The translations under genes were made by a program, and so were the position numbers. Below are positions 17,527 to 26,509 of a DNA stretch of 64,000 bases, piece by piece. The stretch's first letter is position 1. The number at the start of each line of letters is the position of its first letter. Location: contig JASJEC010000010.1 in the NCBI GenBank assembly GCA_030064845.1, positions 45,916-109,915 of the forward strand, written 5' to 3'. This DNA is from Kiloniellales bacterium. Lineage in GTDB: Bacteria > Pseudomonadota > Alphaproteobacteria > Kiloniellales > JAKSDN01. A model generated the notes under the pieces. That model ran no database searches, was not told the origin of the DNA, and saw nothing but the letters and a program-made list of their open reading frames with translations.

Positions 17527-18672
17527 ATGGACTTCACCTTGAGCGAGGAGCAGGAGATCTTCCGCGAGAGCATCACGCGCTTTCTCGCGGACGAATACGC
17601 CTTCGACAAACGCCAGAAGATCGTCGCCGCGGATCCGGGATTCCACGAGGCGCATTGGCAGAGCTTCGCCGAGCTCGGCTGGCTGGCGGCGGCGCTGCCC
17701 GAGGCCTACGGCGGCCTCGACGGCTCGCCGCTGGAGACCATGGTGGTCATGGAGCAGTTCGGCCGCGGCCTGCTGATGACCCCCTACTTCGCGACCGTCG
17801 TGCTCGGCGCTTCCCTGTTGGTCAAAGGCGGCAGCGAAAGCCAGAAGGAAGCGATACTACCGGCCGTCGCCGAAGGCAGGCTCAAGCTGGCCTTCGGCCA
17901 CAGTGAATCCGGCGGACGCTTCGACCTGAACGATGTCGCGACCACGGCGAAGATGCAGGGCGGCGGCAGCTATGTCCTGAACGGCAAGAAGTCTGTCGTG
18001 CTCTACGGCTCCGCCGCGCACAAGATAATCGTCTCGGCCCGTACCGGGGGCGAGCGGCGGGATGCGGAAGGCATCTCGCTCTTCCTGGTCGACAAGGATG
18101 CGCCCGGTTTGACAATGATCGACTTCCAGACGCAGGACGGCGGTCGCGCTTCGGAACTCCTGCTCGAAGCCGTCGAGGTCGCGGCGGCTGACCTCGTTGG
18201 CGCCGAAGGCGCCGCTCTGCCCTTGATCGAAGAGGTGGCGGACATCGGAATTGCGGCCCTCGTGGCCGAGGCTTCCGGCATCATGTGGACGGTCTATGAG
18301 CAGACCCTCGCCTACCTCAAGACTCGGCGGCAGTTCGGCCAGGCGCTGGGCGCTTTCCAGGCGCTGCAGCACCGCATGGTCGACGTCTACATGGCCTGTC
18401 AGCTGGCCCAGTCCCTGGTCTACGAGGCCACGGCGGCGCTCGGGGAAGGCGACGCCGCGAAACGCGCCCGGGCGGCCTCGGCGGCCAAGCACCGGCTGGG
18501 GCTCCACGCCCGCGACGTGGCCCAGGAAGGCATCCAGCTGCACGGCGGGATCGGCATGACCATGGACCTGCCGATCGGTCACTACCTGAAGCGCGTTACC
18601 GCCATCAACGCGACCCTGGGCGACCCGGCGTACCACCTGAAGCGCTACCGCCGGCTGAGCGCCGCGCCATGA
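17527..18672 (+). CDS. Acyl-CoA dehydrogenase, second of a pair
   Basis: 381 residues beginning MDFTLSEEQEIFRESITRF. A GGGGAG box precedes the ATG. The FAD region is divergent: the usual TEP segment reads GHSESGGRFDLND. LKTRRQFGQALGAFQALQHR and QLHGGIGMTMDLPIGHYLKR are normal family motifs. The weaker catalytic region suggests this subunit may be the structural partner of the first dehydrogenase. Its TGA overlaps the ATG of the CoA ligase (ATGA). Confidence 0.9.
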   Translation: MDFTLSEEQEIFRESITRFLADEYAFDKRQKIVAADPGFHEAHWQSFAELGWLAAALPEAYGGLDGSPLETMVVMEQFGRGLLMTPYFATVVLGASLLVKGGSESQKEAILPAVAEGRLKLAFGHSESGGRFDLNDVATTAKMQGGGSYVLNGKKSVVLYGSAAHKIIVSARTGGERRDAEGISLFLVDKDAPGLTMIDFQTQDGGRASELLLEAVEVAAADLVGAEGAALPLIEEVADIGIAALVAEASGIMWTVYEQTLAYLKTRRQFGQALGAFQALQHRMVDVYMACQLAQSLVYEATAALGEGDAAKRARAASAAKHRLGLHARDVAQEGIQLHGGIGMTMDLPIGHYLKRVTAINATLGDPAYHLKRYRRLSAAP

Positions 18673-20816
18673 CCGCGCCGGCCCCCGAGGCGGGCCCGCC
18701 CTCCGAGACCAACGCCCGCGAGACCCACGCCCCCGAGATCCACGCTCTCGAGCCGCTGTTCGCGCCGCGTTCGGTCGCGGTGATAGGCGCCAGCGGGCGC
18801 CAGGGCCGGCCCGGCAACCAGGCGCTCAACGCGCTCGCGGGACTGAACTTCCCCGGCCCGGTCTATCCGGTGACGCCGACCTACCAGACGATCGGCAAGC
18901 TGACCTGCTATCCCGAGGTCGCCGCTCTGCCGGAAGCCGTCGACCTCGCCATCGTGGCCGGCGCGACCGAGCGGGTCGAGGACCAGCTGACGGCGGCCAT
19001 CGACAAGGGCGCCCGCGCCGCGGTGATCTTCGCCGAGGCGCTGCTGGAGGGCGACCGGGAGCCCAAGATCCTCGAGCGGATCGCGCGGGTGGCCCGGGAA
19101 GCCGCCCTGCCGCTCCTGGGGCCCAACACCATCGGCTACATCAATTTCCAGGCGGGCACGGCGGCGACCTGGTTCCCGCCGACGCACCGGGCGAGCGGGC
19201 CGATCGCGGCGATCTTCCAGTCCGGCGCGGTCTACTGCTACACCCACTCCTTCGATCCGCGCATGCGCTTCGGCCTGACCGTCCACACCGGCCAGGAAGC
19301 GGCGGTCGACGTCGCCGACGCGATGGATTACGCCCTGGCGCAGCCGGAGATCCGGGTACTCGCGGTCTACCTCGAGACCGTCGGCGATCCCGAGCGCTTC
19401 TTCGCCGTGCTGGAGAAGGCGGCGGCGCGCGACGTGCCCGTGGTCGTCCTGCGCCCGGGGCGCAGCCGGCGCGGGGCCGAACTGGTGACCAGCCACGCCG
19501 GCCGCCTGGCCGGCGGCGACGGCGCCTTCGAGGCGGTCTTCCGGCGCCACGGCGTGCTGCGCACCTTCAGCACCGACGAGCTCTTCACCACGGCGATCCT
19601 GCTCGCCCAGGAATGCCGGCCGGGCCCCGGCGGCCTCGCCGCGATCATGGACTCCGGCGGCCAGCGGGCGCTGCTGGTCGACGACGCGGAGGAGCTGGGA
19701 CTCCCCTGGTCGCGGATCGGCGAGGCGACCCAAGAGAAGCTGCGCGGGCGCCTGGCCTACGGGTTGCCGCCGGTCAACCCGCTAGACGCCTGGGCCGGCC
19801 AGCCCGACTGGTTCGACATCTTCCGCGACTGCTTCACCGCCCTGGTCGAGGACCCGGACACCGCCATGGGCGTGGTCATCACCGAGTTCGGCGCGCCCGA
19901 CACGGACCGGTTCCGCAGCGGCATGGCGCGGATGTGCGCCGAGGTCGCGGGCAACACCGAGAAGCCCGTGGTCGCCGCCTGCTTCACAACGCGGCATTTT
20001 CACCCTGACTCCTTCGAGACCCTGGCCGAGCAGGGCATTCCCCTGCTCGATGGCGGCCGTACGGCGCTGCGCGCGATCGCCCACGCCTTCGCCTACCGCG
20101 ACTTCCGGGACCGCCCGAAGGCCCCGGCGGCCGCGCCGCCGGACGACGCAGCAGTCGCCCGCTGGCGCGCAAGGCTGGCCGACCCGGCGCCGCTGGACGA
20201 GGCCGAGGGACTCTCCCTGCTCGCCGATTTCGGCATTCCCTCGGTCGCTCACCGGGTGGCGGGGAACGAGGCGGAAGCCCTGCGGGCCGCCGAGACGATC
20301 GGCTATCCCGTGGCGGTCAAGACGGCGGAAGGCCTCGAGCACAAGACCGAGGCCGGCGGCATTCACCTCGGGCTGGCGAGCGCGGCGGCGCTCGCCGCGG
20401 CCTACCGCGATCTCGCCGCGCGCCTGGGTCCCAGGGTACTGGTCGCCAGCATGGCGCCGCCCGGCGTCGAGGTCGCGCTGGGCGTTGTGCACGACCCGGG
20501 CTTCGGCCCCCTGGTCATGGTCGGCGCCGGCGGCACGCTGGTCGAGGTCCTGGAGGACCGGGCCTTCGTCCTGGCGCCGGCGGCGGCGTCGGAGGCGCGC
20601 GAGCTCCTGGGCGGGCTGCGCCTCGCCAAGCTGCTCGCCGGAGTGCGCGGACGGCCGCCGGCCGATGTCGGGGCGCTCTCGGCGGCGGTCGAGCGGCTCT
20701 CGGTGATGGCCGCCGCCCTGGGCGAGACCCTGGCCGAGGTGGACATCAATCCGGTGATCGTCGGCGCCGAGGGCTGCCTGGCGGTCGACGCCTTGATCAA
20801 GCAGAAGAGAGGATGA
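18669..20816 (+). CDS. ADP-forming acyl-CoA synthetase (acetate--CoA ligase family)
   Basis: 715 residues with the usual fused order. A CoA-binding domain begins LFAPRSVAVIGAS (about 33-45). Two succinyl-CoA-ligase-like domains follow, with TSHAGRLAGGDGAF. An ATP-grasp domain from about residue 490 contains VKTAEGLEHKTEAGGIHLGL and ends EVDINPVIV. It makes an acyl-CoA from acid, CoA and ATP, with release of ADP. Start and stop both overlap the neighbours by four bases (ATGA). In this operon it would take the place of a CaiC-type ligase feeding the dehydrogenases and hydratase. Confidence 0.9.
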   Translation: MTAPAPEAGPPSETNARETHAPEIHALEPLFAPRSVAVIGASGRQGRPGNQALNALAGLNFPGPVYPVTPTYQTIGKLTCYPEVAALPEAVDLAIVAGATERVEDQLTAAIDKGARAAVIFAEALLEGDREPKILERIARVAREAALPLLGPNTIGYINFQAGTAATWFPPTHRASGPIAAIFQSGAVYCYTHSFDPRMRFGLTVHTGQEAAVDVADAMDYALAQPEIRVLAVYLETVGDPERFFAVLEKAAARDVPVVVLRPGRSRRGAELVTSHAGRLAGGDGAFEAVFRRHGVLRTFSTDELFTTAILLAQECRPGPGGLAAIMDSGGQRALLVDDAEELGLPWSRIGEATQEKLRGRLAYGLPPVNPLDAWAGQPDWFDIFRDCFTALVEDPDTAMGVVITEFGAPDTDRFRSGMARMCAEVAGNTEKPVVAACFTTRHFHPDSFETLAEQGIPLLDGGRTALRAIAHAFAYRDFRDRPKAPAAAPPDDAAVARWRARLADPAPLDEAEGLSLLADFGIPSVAHRVAGNEAEALRAAETIGYPVAVKTAEGLEHKTEAGGIHLGLASAAALAAAYRDLAARLGPRVLVASMAPPGVEVALGVVHDPGFGPLVMVGAGGTLVEVLEDRAFVLAPAAASEARELLGGLRLAKLLAGVRGRPPADVGALSAAVERLSVMAAALGETLAEVDINPVIVGAEGCLAVDALIKQKRG

Positions 20817-21640
20817 GCGGGATGACGGACGACCTGGTGCTGACCGAGCGGCGCGGCAAGGTGCTGGAGATCACCATGAACCGCGCGCCGGTCAACGCGA
20901 TCAACCGGGAAATGAGCCGCGCCATCTACGGCGCGCTCAACACCCTGCAGGAGGACCCGGAACTGACCACCGGCCTGATTACGGGCATCGGCGAGCGGGT
21001 CTTCTCCGCCGGCTGGGACCTCAAGGAGACCGCCGAGGGCGGCATCGACCCGGAAGGCGACTACGACCCCGTCACCGGCTACGGTCCCGGCGGCTTCGCC
21101 GGCATCACGGAGTACTGGGACCTGAAGAAGCCGGTCATCGCGGCGGTCAACGGGGCGGCGGTCGGCGGCGGCTTCGAGATCGTCATTCCCTGCGACGTCG
21201 TCGTCATGGCCGATCACGCCTACTTCGCCCTGCCCGAGATGCAGCGCGGCATCCTGGCCGACGGCGGCGCGGTGCAGCGCCTGCCGCGCATGATCCCACC
21301 CAACGTCGCGCGCGAGATGCTGCTGACCGGCCGGCCCATGGACGCCGAGGAGGCGCTGCGCTGGGGCCTGGTCCACAAGGTCGTGCCCCTCGCCGAGCTG
21401 ATGGAGACGGCGCGCGAGATCGCCCGGGAGATCTCGCTCGGCGCGCCGCTCGCGCTCCAGGCGCTGAAGGAGGTGCTGACCTACTGCGAGACCCTGCCGG
21501 TGCGCGAGGCCATGGCGCTGGTGCGCCCCGGTGGCAAGAGCGGCCTGCCGCTCTATTCCAAGATCCACGAGTCCGAGGACGCGATCGAAGGCATCCGCGC
21601 CTTCGCCGAGAAGCGCGATCCCAACTGGAAGGGGCGCTAA
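20813..21640 (+). CDS. caiD: Enoyl-CoA hydratase, carnitinyl-CoA dehydratase (CaiD)-like
   Basis: 275 residues of the crotonase superfamily. Several stretches match CaiD closely: FSAGWDLKETAEGG, GPGGFAGITEYWDLKKPVIA, MDAEEALRWGLVHKVV, and a C-terminus ESEDAIEGIRAFAEKRDPNW. The oxyanion-hole and active-site regions (AGWD and ALPEMQRGILADGG) are intact. The predicted reaction is reversible hydration of crotonobetainyl-CoA or a close analogue. It is the last gene of the coupled operon. A CaiB-type CoA transferase lies about 740 bases downstream on the same strand. Another 4-trimethylammonio-like or branched enoyl-CoA is the main alternative substrate. Confidence 0.82.
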   Translation: MSGMTDDLVLTERRGKVLEITMNRAPVNAINREMSRAIYGALNTLQEDPELTTGLITGIGERVFSAGWDLKETAEGGIDPEGDYDPVTGYGPGGFAGITEYWDLKKPVIAAVNGAAVGGGFEIVIPCDVVVMADHAYFALPEMQRGILADGGAVQRLPRMIPPNVAREMLLTGRPMDAEEALRWGLVHKVVPLAELMETAREIAREISLGAPLALQALKEVLTYCETLPVREAMALVRPGGKSGLPLYSKIHESEDAIEGIRAFAEKRDPNWKGR

Positions 21641-21650
21641 CCCACCGGGA

Positions 21651-22286
21651 TCAATCCGAGGCGTCGGTCACCGTGGACTTGAGCACCCGGTCGCGGATTG
21701 CCTCCTCCCACTCCTCGCCCGCACCGTCGCGCCACCAGACCACCACGGGACTCTCGGCGGCGAACTCGTAGGGCTGGATGCGTTCGTTCTTGTCGTGATG
21801 CCATTCGGCGCAGAGTTCCGGATAGCTCTGGGCGAAGTTGTTGCCGGCGTTCACCCGGCCGGCGATCTCGACTGGGGCGTCGGCGCGCTGTTCGCCGTGG
21901 TACCAGACGTCGATCTTTTCCCAGTAGACGCCGATCAGGTCCTTGAGCGCCGCCATCTCGGGGTAGGGGTCCTCGTAGCACCAGAAGATGTTGTCGACTT
22001 CCTGGCCGCCGAGCATCATCGACCAGTAGGCGGCGTCGCCCTTGTAGGGGCAGTGGGTCGCGTGGTCGTTGCGCCGCGCGAGCTCCAGCCGGACGTCCTG
22101 CTTCGGAAAATAGTAGACCGGCGCGTGGCCGAGCTCGAACATGACCTGGGCACGGTTGCTGTCGACCACCGTCTCGCCGGCCAGCACCGCGCGGACCCGG
22201 AAGGGTAGCGGCACGAGTTCCATGCCGTAGTGCGGGTTCTTTGGCCAGGAGGATGGTGGGAGTTCTGCGAGGGGACGCGGCGGCAT
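21651..22286 (-). CDS. DUF427 domain protein
   Basis: 211 residues. ATG 22286 is preceded by GGAGAGGAG. VRAVLAGETVVDSNRA, YYFPKQDVR and THCPYKGDAAYWSM form the DUF427 signature, a small barrel of unknown function. The second half repeats a weaker version of the fold (EIAGRVNAGNNFAQSYPE). The gene is inserted, in opposite orientation, between the CaiD-like and CaiB-like genes. An open frame extends upstream to 23336 but is antisense to the CoA transferase. Confidence 0.82.
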   Translation of the reverse strand: MPPRPLAELPPSSWPKNPHYGMELVPLPFRVRAVLAGETVVDSNRAQVMFELGHAPVYYFPKQDVRLELARRNDHATHCPYKGDAAYWSMMLGGQEVDNIFWCYEDPYPEMAALKDLIGVYWEKIDVWYHGEQRADAPVEIAGRVNAGNNFAQSYPELCAEWHHDKNERIQPYEFAAESPVVVWWRDGAGEEWEEAIRDRVLKSTVTDASD

Positions 22287-22376
22287 GGATCTCCTCTCCA
22301 ACGGTCTGCTTGCGGGTCGGGACGCGGTGGACGAGGATCGTCCCCGCATTTTGCTCGTTGCTCGTGATGTTAGGCC

Positions 22377-23468
22377 ATGAAACCGCTCGAAGGATACAGG
22401 GTCCTCGATTTTTCGACACTCCTGCCCGGTCCACTGGCCACCTTGCTGCTGGCCGAGGCCGGCGCCGAGGTGTTGAAGATCGAGCGGCCGGACGGCGGCG
22501 ACGACCTGCGCCGCTACCAGCCCCGCTGGGGCCGGGACGGCGTCGGCTTTGCGCTGCTCAATCGCGGCAAGCAGGGCCTGGCCCTGGACCTCAAGAAACC
22601 CGACGCCGTCGCGCGATTGACGCCCCTGCTCGAGCAGGCCGATGTGCTGGTCGAGCAGTTCCGTCCGGGCGTGATGGACCGCCTCGGCCTCGGCTACAAG
22701 GCGGTCAAGGCGATCAATCCGCGTCTCGTCTACTGCTCGATCACCGGCTACGGCCAGAGCGGCCCGAAGAGCGGTCGCGCCGGGCACGACCTCAACTACA
22801 TCGGCGACACAGGCCTGCTCGCGCTCGGCCCGGGCGGCACCGACGACCCGGTCATCCCGCCGGGCCTGATCGCCGACATCGCCGGCGGCTCCTACCCGGC
22901 GGTCATGAACATCCTGCTGGCCCTGCTGCGCCGCGAGAAGACCGGCGAAGGCGCCCGCCTCGACATCGCCATGTGCGACGGGCTCTTCCCCTTCATGTTC
23001 TGGGCCTACGGCGAGGGGCTCGCGACGGGCGCCTGGCCGAAGGGCGGCGCCGGGCCCTTCACCGGCGGCTCGCCACGCTACCAGCTCTATCCGACAGCCG
23101 ACCGCCGACTGCTTGCCGCCGCGCCGCTCGAGGAGCGTTTCTGGAAGATCTTCTGCGCGGTGATCGGGGCGCCCGAGGACATCGACATCGCCGGCGTCCG
23201 GGCGATCATCGCGCGGCACCCGGCCGAGCGCTGGCGCGCGCGCTTCGCGGGCCGCGACTGCTGCTGCACCATCGTCGCAAGCCTCGAAGAGGCCTTGCAG
23301 GACCCGCAATTCAGGGAGCGCGGCCTGTTCGATCACCGGCTCGGGAACGAGGCGGGCGAGGAGCTTGCCGCGCTGCCCTTACCGCTCGCCGCCGCGTTCA
23401 GGGATCGGCCGGACGAGCCGCTGGCAGCGCCGGCCCTCAAGCGGGACCAGGAGGAAAGCAACCCATGA
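22377..23468 (+). CDS. CaiB/BaiF family CoA transferase
   Basis: 363 residues of the class III CoA-transferase family. The start reads MKPLEGYRVLDFSTLLPGP, with AGAEVLKIERPDGGDDLR and LNRGKQGLALDLKK following. GHDLNYIGDTGLLAL contains the catalytic Asp in the normal position. It would move CoA between carboxylic acids, here plausibly between butyrobetaine/carnitine-like acids. The ATG of the next gene overlaps its stop (ATGA). Together with the CaiD-like hydratase it supports a carnitine-type pathway; alpha-methylacyl-CoA racemase activity is a known alternative in the family. Confidence 0.88.
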   Translation: MKPLEGYRVLDFSTLLPGPLATLLLAEAGAEVLKIERPDGGDDLRRYQPRWGRDGVGFALLNRGKQGLALDLKKPDAVARLTPLLEQADVLVEQFRPGVMDRLGLGYKAVKAINPRLVYCSITGYGQSGPKSGRAGHDLNYIGDTGLLALGPGGTDDPVIPPGLIADIAGGSYPAVMNILLALLRREKTGEGARLDIAMCDGLFPFMFWAYGEGLATGAWPKGGAGPFTGGSPRYQLYPTADRRLLAAAPLEERFWKIFCAVIGAPEDIDIAGVRAIIARHPAERWRARFAGRDCCCTIVASLEEALQDPQFRERGLFDHRLGNEAGEELAALPLPLAAAFRDRPDEPLAAPALKRDQEESNP

Positions 23469-24067
23469 TTACCACCGACGAACTGGCCTCCCGCTACGGC
23501 GAGCCGAGCGACCTGGTGAAGCGCAAGGTGCTGGCAAAGCTCGACCGGCACTGCCGCAACTTCATCGCTGCCTCTCCGTTCCTGGTGATCGCCTCGGCCG
23601 ACGCCGAGGGCCGGGTCGACGCCTCGCCTCGGGGCGACGCGCCGGGCTTTGTCGCCGTGCTCGACGAGCGGACCCTGGCCTTGCCCGACCGGCCCGGCAA
23701 CAAGCGCCTGGACACGCTCCGCAACCTGCTCGCCAACCCGCGGGTCGGCATGATCTTCTTCCTGCCCGGCATGAACGAGACCTTCCGGGTTAACGGCCGC
23801 GCCGAGATCTCGACGGACCCGGCTCTGCTGGCGCGCTTCGCCGTGGGCGGCAAGAAACCGCTCAGCGTGATGCTGGTCACGGTCGAGGAGGCCTTCCTGC
23901 ACTGCGCCAAGGCGCTGATCCGATCCGACCTGTGGAACCCGGAGAAGCGGATCGACCGCAAGAGCTTCCCAACCCTGGGAAAAATGGTCGCCGACCAGAT
24001 CGAAGGCGTCGATGCCGAGGCGGCGGACGCCGCGGTAGAGGAGTCGATCCGGGAGCGGCTCTACTAG
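23465..24067 (+). CDS. Pyridoxamine 5'-phosphate oxidase family FMN protein
   Basis: 200 residues. ATG 23465 overlaps the CoA transferase stop and has AGGAGGAAA upstream. The split-barrel flavin fold is seen as NFIAASPFLVIASADAEGRV, DASPRGDAPGFVAVLD and GNKRLDTLRNLLANPRVGMI, matching the MSMEG_1061-like subgroup. The function is probably reduction of a small molecule using FMN or F420. The TAG stop (24065-24067) is also the first triplet of TAGAGCGGATC, a motif from the local repeat family. Confidence 0.84.
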   Translation: MITTDELASRYGEPSDLVKRKVLAKLDRHCRNFIAASPFLVIASADAEGRVDASPRGDAPGFVAVLDERTLALPDRPGNKRLDTLRNLLANPRVGMIFFLPGMNETFRVNGRAEISTDPALLARFAVGGKKPLSVMLVTVEEAFLHCAKALIRSDLWNPEKRIDRKSFPTLGKMVADQIEGVDAEAADAAVEESIRERLY

Positions 24068-24075
24068 AGCGGATC
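24065..24075. repeat. Fragment of the TAGAGC repeat family
   Basis: TAGAGCGGATC is identical over 11 bases to the tail motif of repeat copy A (13534-13544). It begins at the stop codon of the preceding gene, as copy A does. The next 40 bases contain GATCG repeats, but no full copy of the palindrome could be recognised. Confidence 0.45.
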
Positions 24076-24209
24076 GCGGTCGAACGAGATCGCCCGATCG
24101 AAATTGTGGAGAGAACGGAAATGCGTTGGTATTGGGGTAGGGACACCTCCGTGGCTCGCCGGCCAGAAGCTGCTCCGTCCCAAACACCGATACCGCGGGA
24201 CATCGACGC

Positions 24210-26435
24210 ATGAGTAGCCAAGGGTTGATCAGCGACAACGCACGAGCCGACAAGGGCAGCGGCGAGGCGACGGGGAGGCGAAAGAAACCGTCGACCACGA
24301 CTCTGATTCTGTCCGGCCTCGGGCTGGGTATCGGGGTCGGCCTGTTCTTCGGCGATATCGTGTCGCCGCTCGGTTTCGTCGGCGACGCCTACGTCGGTTT
24401 GCTGCAGATGACGGTGCTGCCCTTCATCGTCGCCTCTCTCGTCTCCAGCATCGGTGCGCTCACGCCCGAACAGGCTCGGGCTCTGACCAAGTACGGGCTG
24501 CTGATCCTGGCGATCTTGTGGAGCCTCGGCGCGGCGACGGTCTTCGTGATGGCGCTCGCCTTGCCGGACCAGCAAGTCGGCTCCTTCTTCAGCACCACCC
24601 TGGTCGAACCGCCGCAAGAGATCGACCACATCGAGCTCTACATTCCGTCGAACCCCTTCTCTTCGCTGGCGAACAACTACGTTCCCGCCGTGGTTCTGTT
24701 CTGCGTTCTGTTCGGCGTGGCGATCATGAAGCTCGACGGTCGTGAAAAGGTGATCGACGTCTTCGACGTCGCCGCCAACGCGCTTCGCCGGGTGACCAGC
24801 TTTATCATGAAGCTGGCGCCGGTCGGGGTTTTTGCGATCTCGGCCAACGCCGCCGGCACCCTCAGCCTCGAGGAGTTCGGTCGACTACAGGGCTATCTCC
24901 TGATTCTCGGCGGCGGCGCCTTCCTGCTCACCTTCTGGGTGCTTCCCATGTTGGTGACGCTGCTCACGCCCTTTCGCTATTGGCAGGTGCTGGCGGCCTC
25001 CAAGGACGCCTTGATCACCGGCTTTGTCACCGGCAGCGTATTCGTCGTCATTCCCCTGCTCTGCCTGGCAATCTCGGATCTGCTGAAGGACCAGCCACCG
25101 GCCCCGGAGGGAAAAGGAATCCGGCACGATTTCCTGATTCCGCTCGCCTACTCCTTTCCCGACTCGGGCAAGATTTTCAGCCTGATCTTCATTCCCTTTG
25201 CTGCTTGGTTCTACGGCAACCCGCTCGCCTGGAGCGACTATCCCTTCCTTCTCCTGACCGGCACGTTTCTCGCCTTCGGGAAACTGATTGCGGCAATCCC
25301 CTTCCTTCTCGACGCGGCCCAGCTCCCCTCGGATATCTTTCGGCTGTTCCTGGTCTCCGGGGTCGTGGCGAGCCGGTTCGCGGACCTCGTCGGGGTCATG
25401 CATCTCTATGTATTCACGGTGCTCTCGACCTGTGCGCTGGCGGGGCTGGCGAAATTCCGTCCGTCCCGATGCCTACCCGCTCTGGGCGGCACGCTGGCCT
25501 TGGGTTTGGGCCTGGTTTTCGGCATTCGAGCGCTCCTCGGCATCACCTTCGCCGATACCTACCAGAAGGACAAAGTGCTGGAGGAGATGCAGCTCCTGCG
25601 ATCGCCGGTACCAGCTAGCCTGCTCGCGGTTTCGGCACCGAACCCGGTTCCCCTCGAGGGCATTTCCCGCATTGAGCGGATCCGCCAGCGCGGGATCATT
25701 CGCGTCGGCTACCTGCCGGACCGTCTGCCCTTCTCCTACTTCAATGGGAGCGGGCAGCTCGTCGGTTTGGACGTCGATCTGGTTCACCAACTGGCCGGCG
25801 ACCTAGGCGTCACCATCGAGTTCATACCCTACGATCTCGAGACACTGGCCGAAGAGCTTCGCAACGACCACTTCGATATCGCGATCTCGGGTATCCTCGC
25901 GACGCAAGCGCGCGTGGAACGCATGCTGCTTTCGGAACCTTACCTGACGGCGCACATGGGTTTGATCGTGCCCGACCACCGAGCCGGGGAATTCGACGAG
26001 CAGCCAAAGATCCGCCGCATGGATTCCGTCAGGTTCGCCGTTCTTCGGGACAGCTTCTTTCGCAACCGGGTCGAGAGCTTCATGCCCAATGCCGAGGTGG
26101 TGGAACTCGCCAGCGAGCGCGAGTTCTTCGATTCGATCCATGCCGAGGTAGACGGACTGCTCACCACCGCCGAAGGAGGCTCGGCCTGGACCCTGCTCTA
26201 TCCGCAGTACGATTTCGTCAGTCCCGTGAGACCGGGCCTCGCCGCCCCCGTCGTCATCGCCTTGGGTGGTCAACAGGACCTGATCTTCGAGGAGGTCATG
26301 AGCAACTGGGTCGACCTTCAGAGGCTCGACGGCACCATCGACAAGCTGTTCGAGTATTGGGTCCTGGGTCGGCCGGCCCACGCAGAAGGCCCGCGCTGGA
26401 GCATCATCCGTGACGTTCTGCAGTGGGTTGATTGA
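24210..26435 (+). CDS. Fused DAACS-type symporter and family 3 solute-binding protein
   Basis: 741 residues. Residues about 30-450 hold around eight to ten membrane segments in the pattern of dicarboxylate/amino-acid:cation symporters (MTVLPFIVASLVSSIG; VTSFIMKLAPVGVFAISA). The usual NMDGT-type re-entrant motif is not present; the equivalent region reads SFPDSGKIFSLIFIPF. Residues about 485-720 form a periplasmic amino-acid-binding domain (IRQRGIIRVGYLPDRLPFSY; VGLDVDLVHQLAGDLGV; FDIAISGILAT). The binding domain is therefore attached to a secondary carrier instead of an ABC transporter. Substrate is unknown; an amino or dicarboxylic acid is likely. Confidence 0.87.
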   Translation: MSSQGLISDNARADKGSGEATGRRKKPSTTTLILSGLGLGIGVGLFFGDIVSPLGFVGDAYVGLLQMTVLPFIVASLVSSIGALTPEQARALTKYGLLILAILWSLGAATVFVMALALPDQQVGSFFSTTLVEPPQEIDHIELYIPSNPFSSLANNYVPAVVLFCVLFGVAIMKLDGREKVIDVFDVAANALRRVTSFIMKLAPVGVFAISANAAGTLSLEEFGRLQGYLLILGGGAFLLTFWVLPMLVTLLTPFRYWQVLAASKDALITGFVTGSVFVVIPLLCLAISDLLKDQPPAPEGKGIRHDFLIPLAYSFPDSGKIFSLIFIPFAAWFYGNPLAWSDYPFLLLTGTFLAFGKLIAAIPFLLDAAQLPSDIFRLFLVSGVVASRFADLVGVMHLYVFTVLSTCALAGLAKFRPSRCLPALGGTLALGLGLVFGIRALLGITFADTYQKDKVLEEMQLLRSPVPASLLAVSAPNPVPLEGISRIERIRQRGIIRVGYLPDRLPFSYFNGSGQLVGLDVDLVHQLAGDLGVTIEFIPYDLETLAEELRNDHFDIAISGILATQARVERMLLSEPYLTAHMGLIVPDHRAGEFDEQPKIRRMDSVRFAVLRDSFFRNRVESFMPNAEVVELASEREFFDSIHAEVDGLLTTAEGGSAWTLLYPQYDFVSPVRPGLAAPVVIALGGQQDLIFEEVMSNWVDLQRLDGTIDKLFEYWVLGRPAHAEGPRWSIIRDVLQWVD

Positions 26436-26509
26436 TCGGGTGCTTCGGCTCCTTGGCATGAGCGCTAGAACAGGTGAAGCCGGTCGATGTCGACTTGGGC
26501 GCGACCGCG

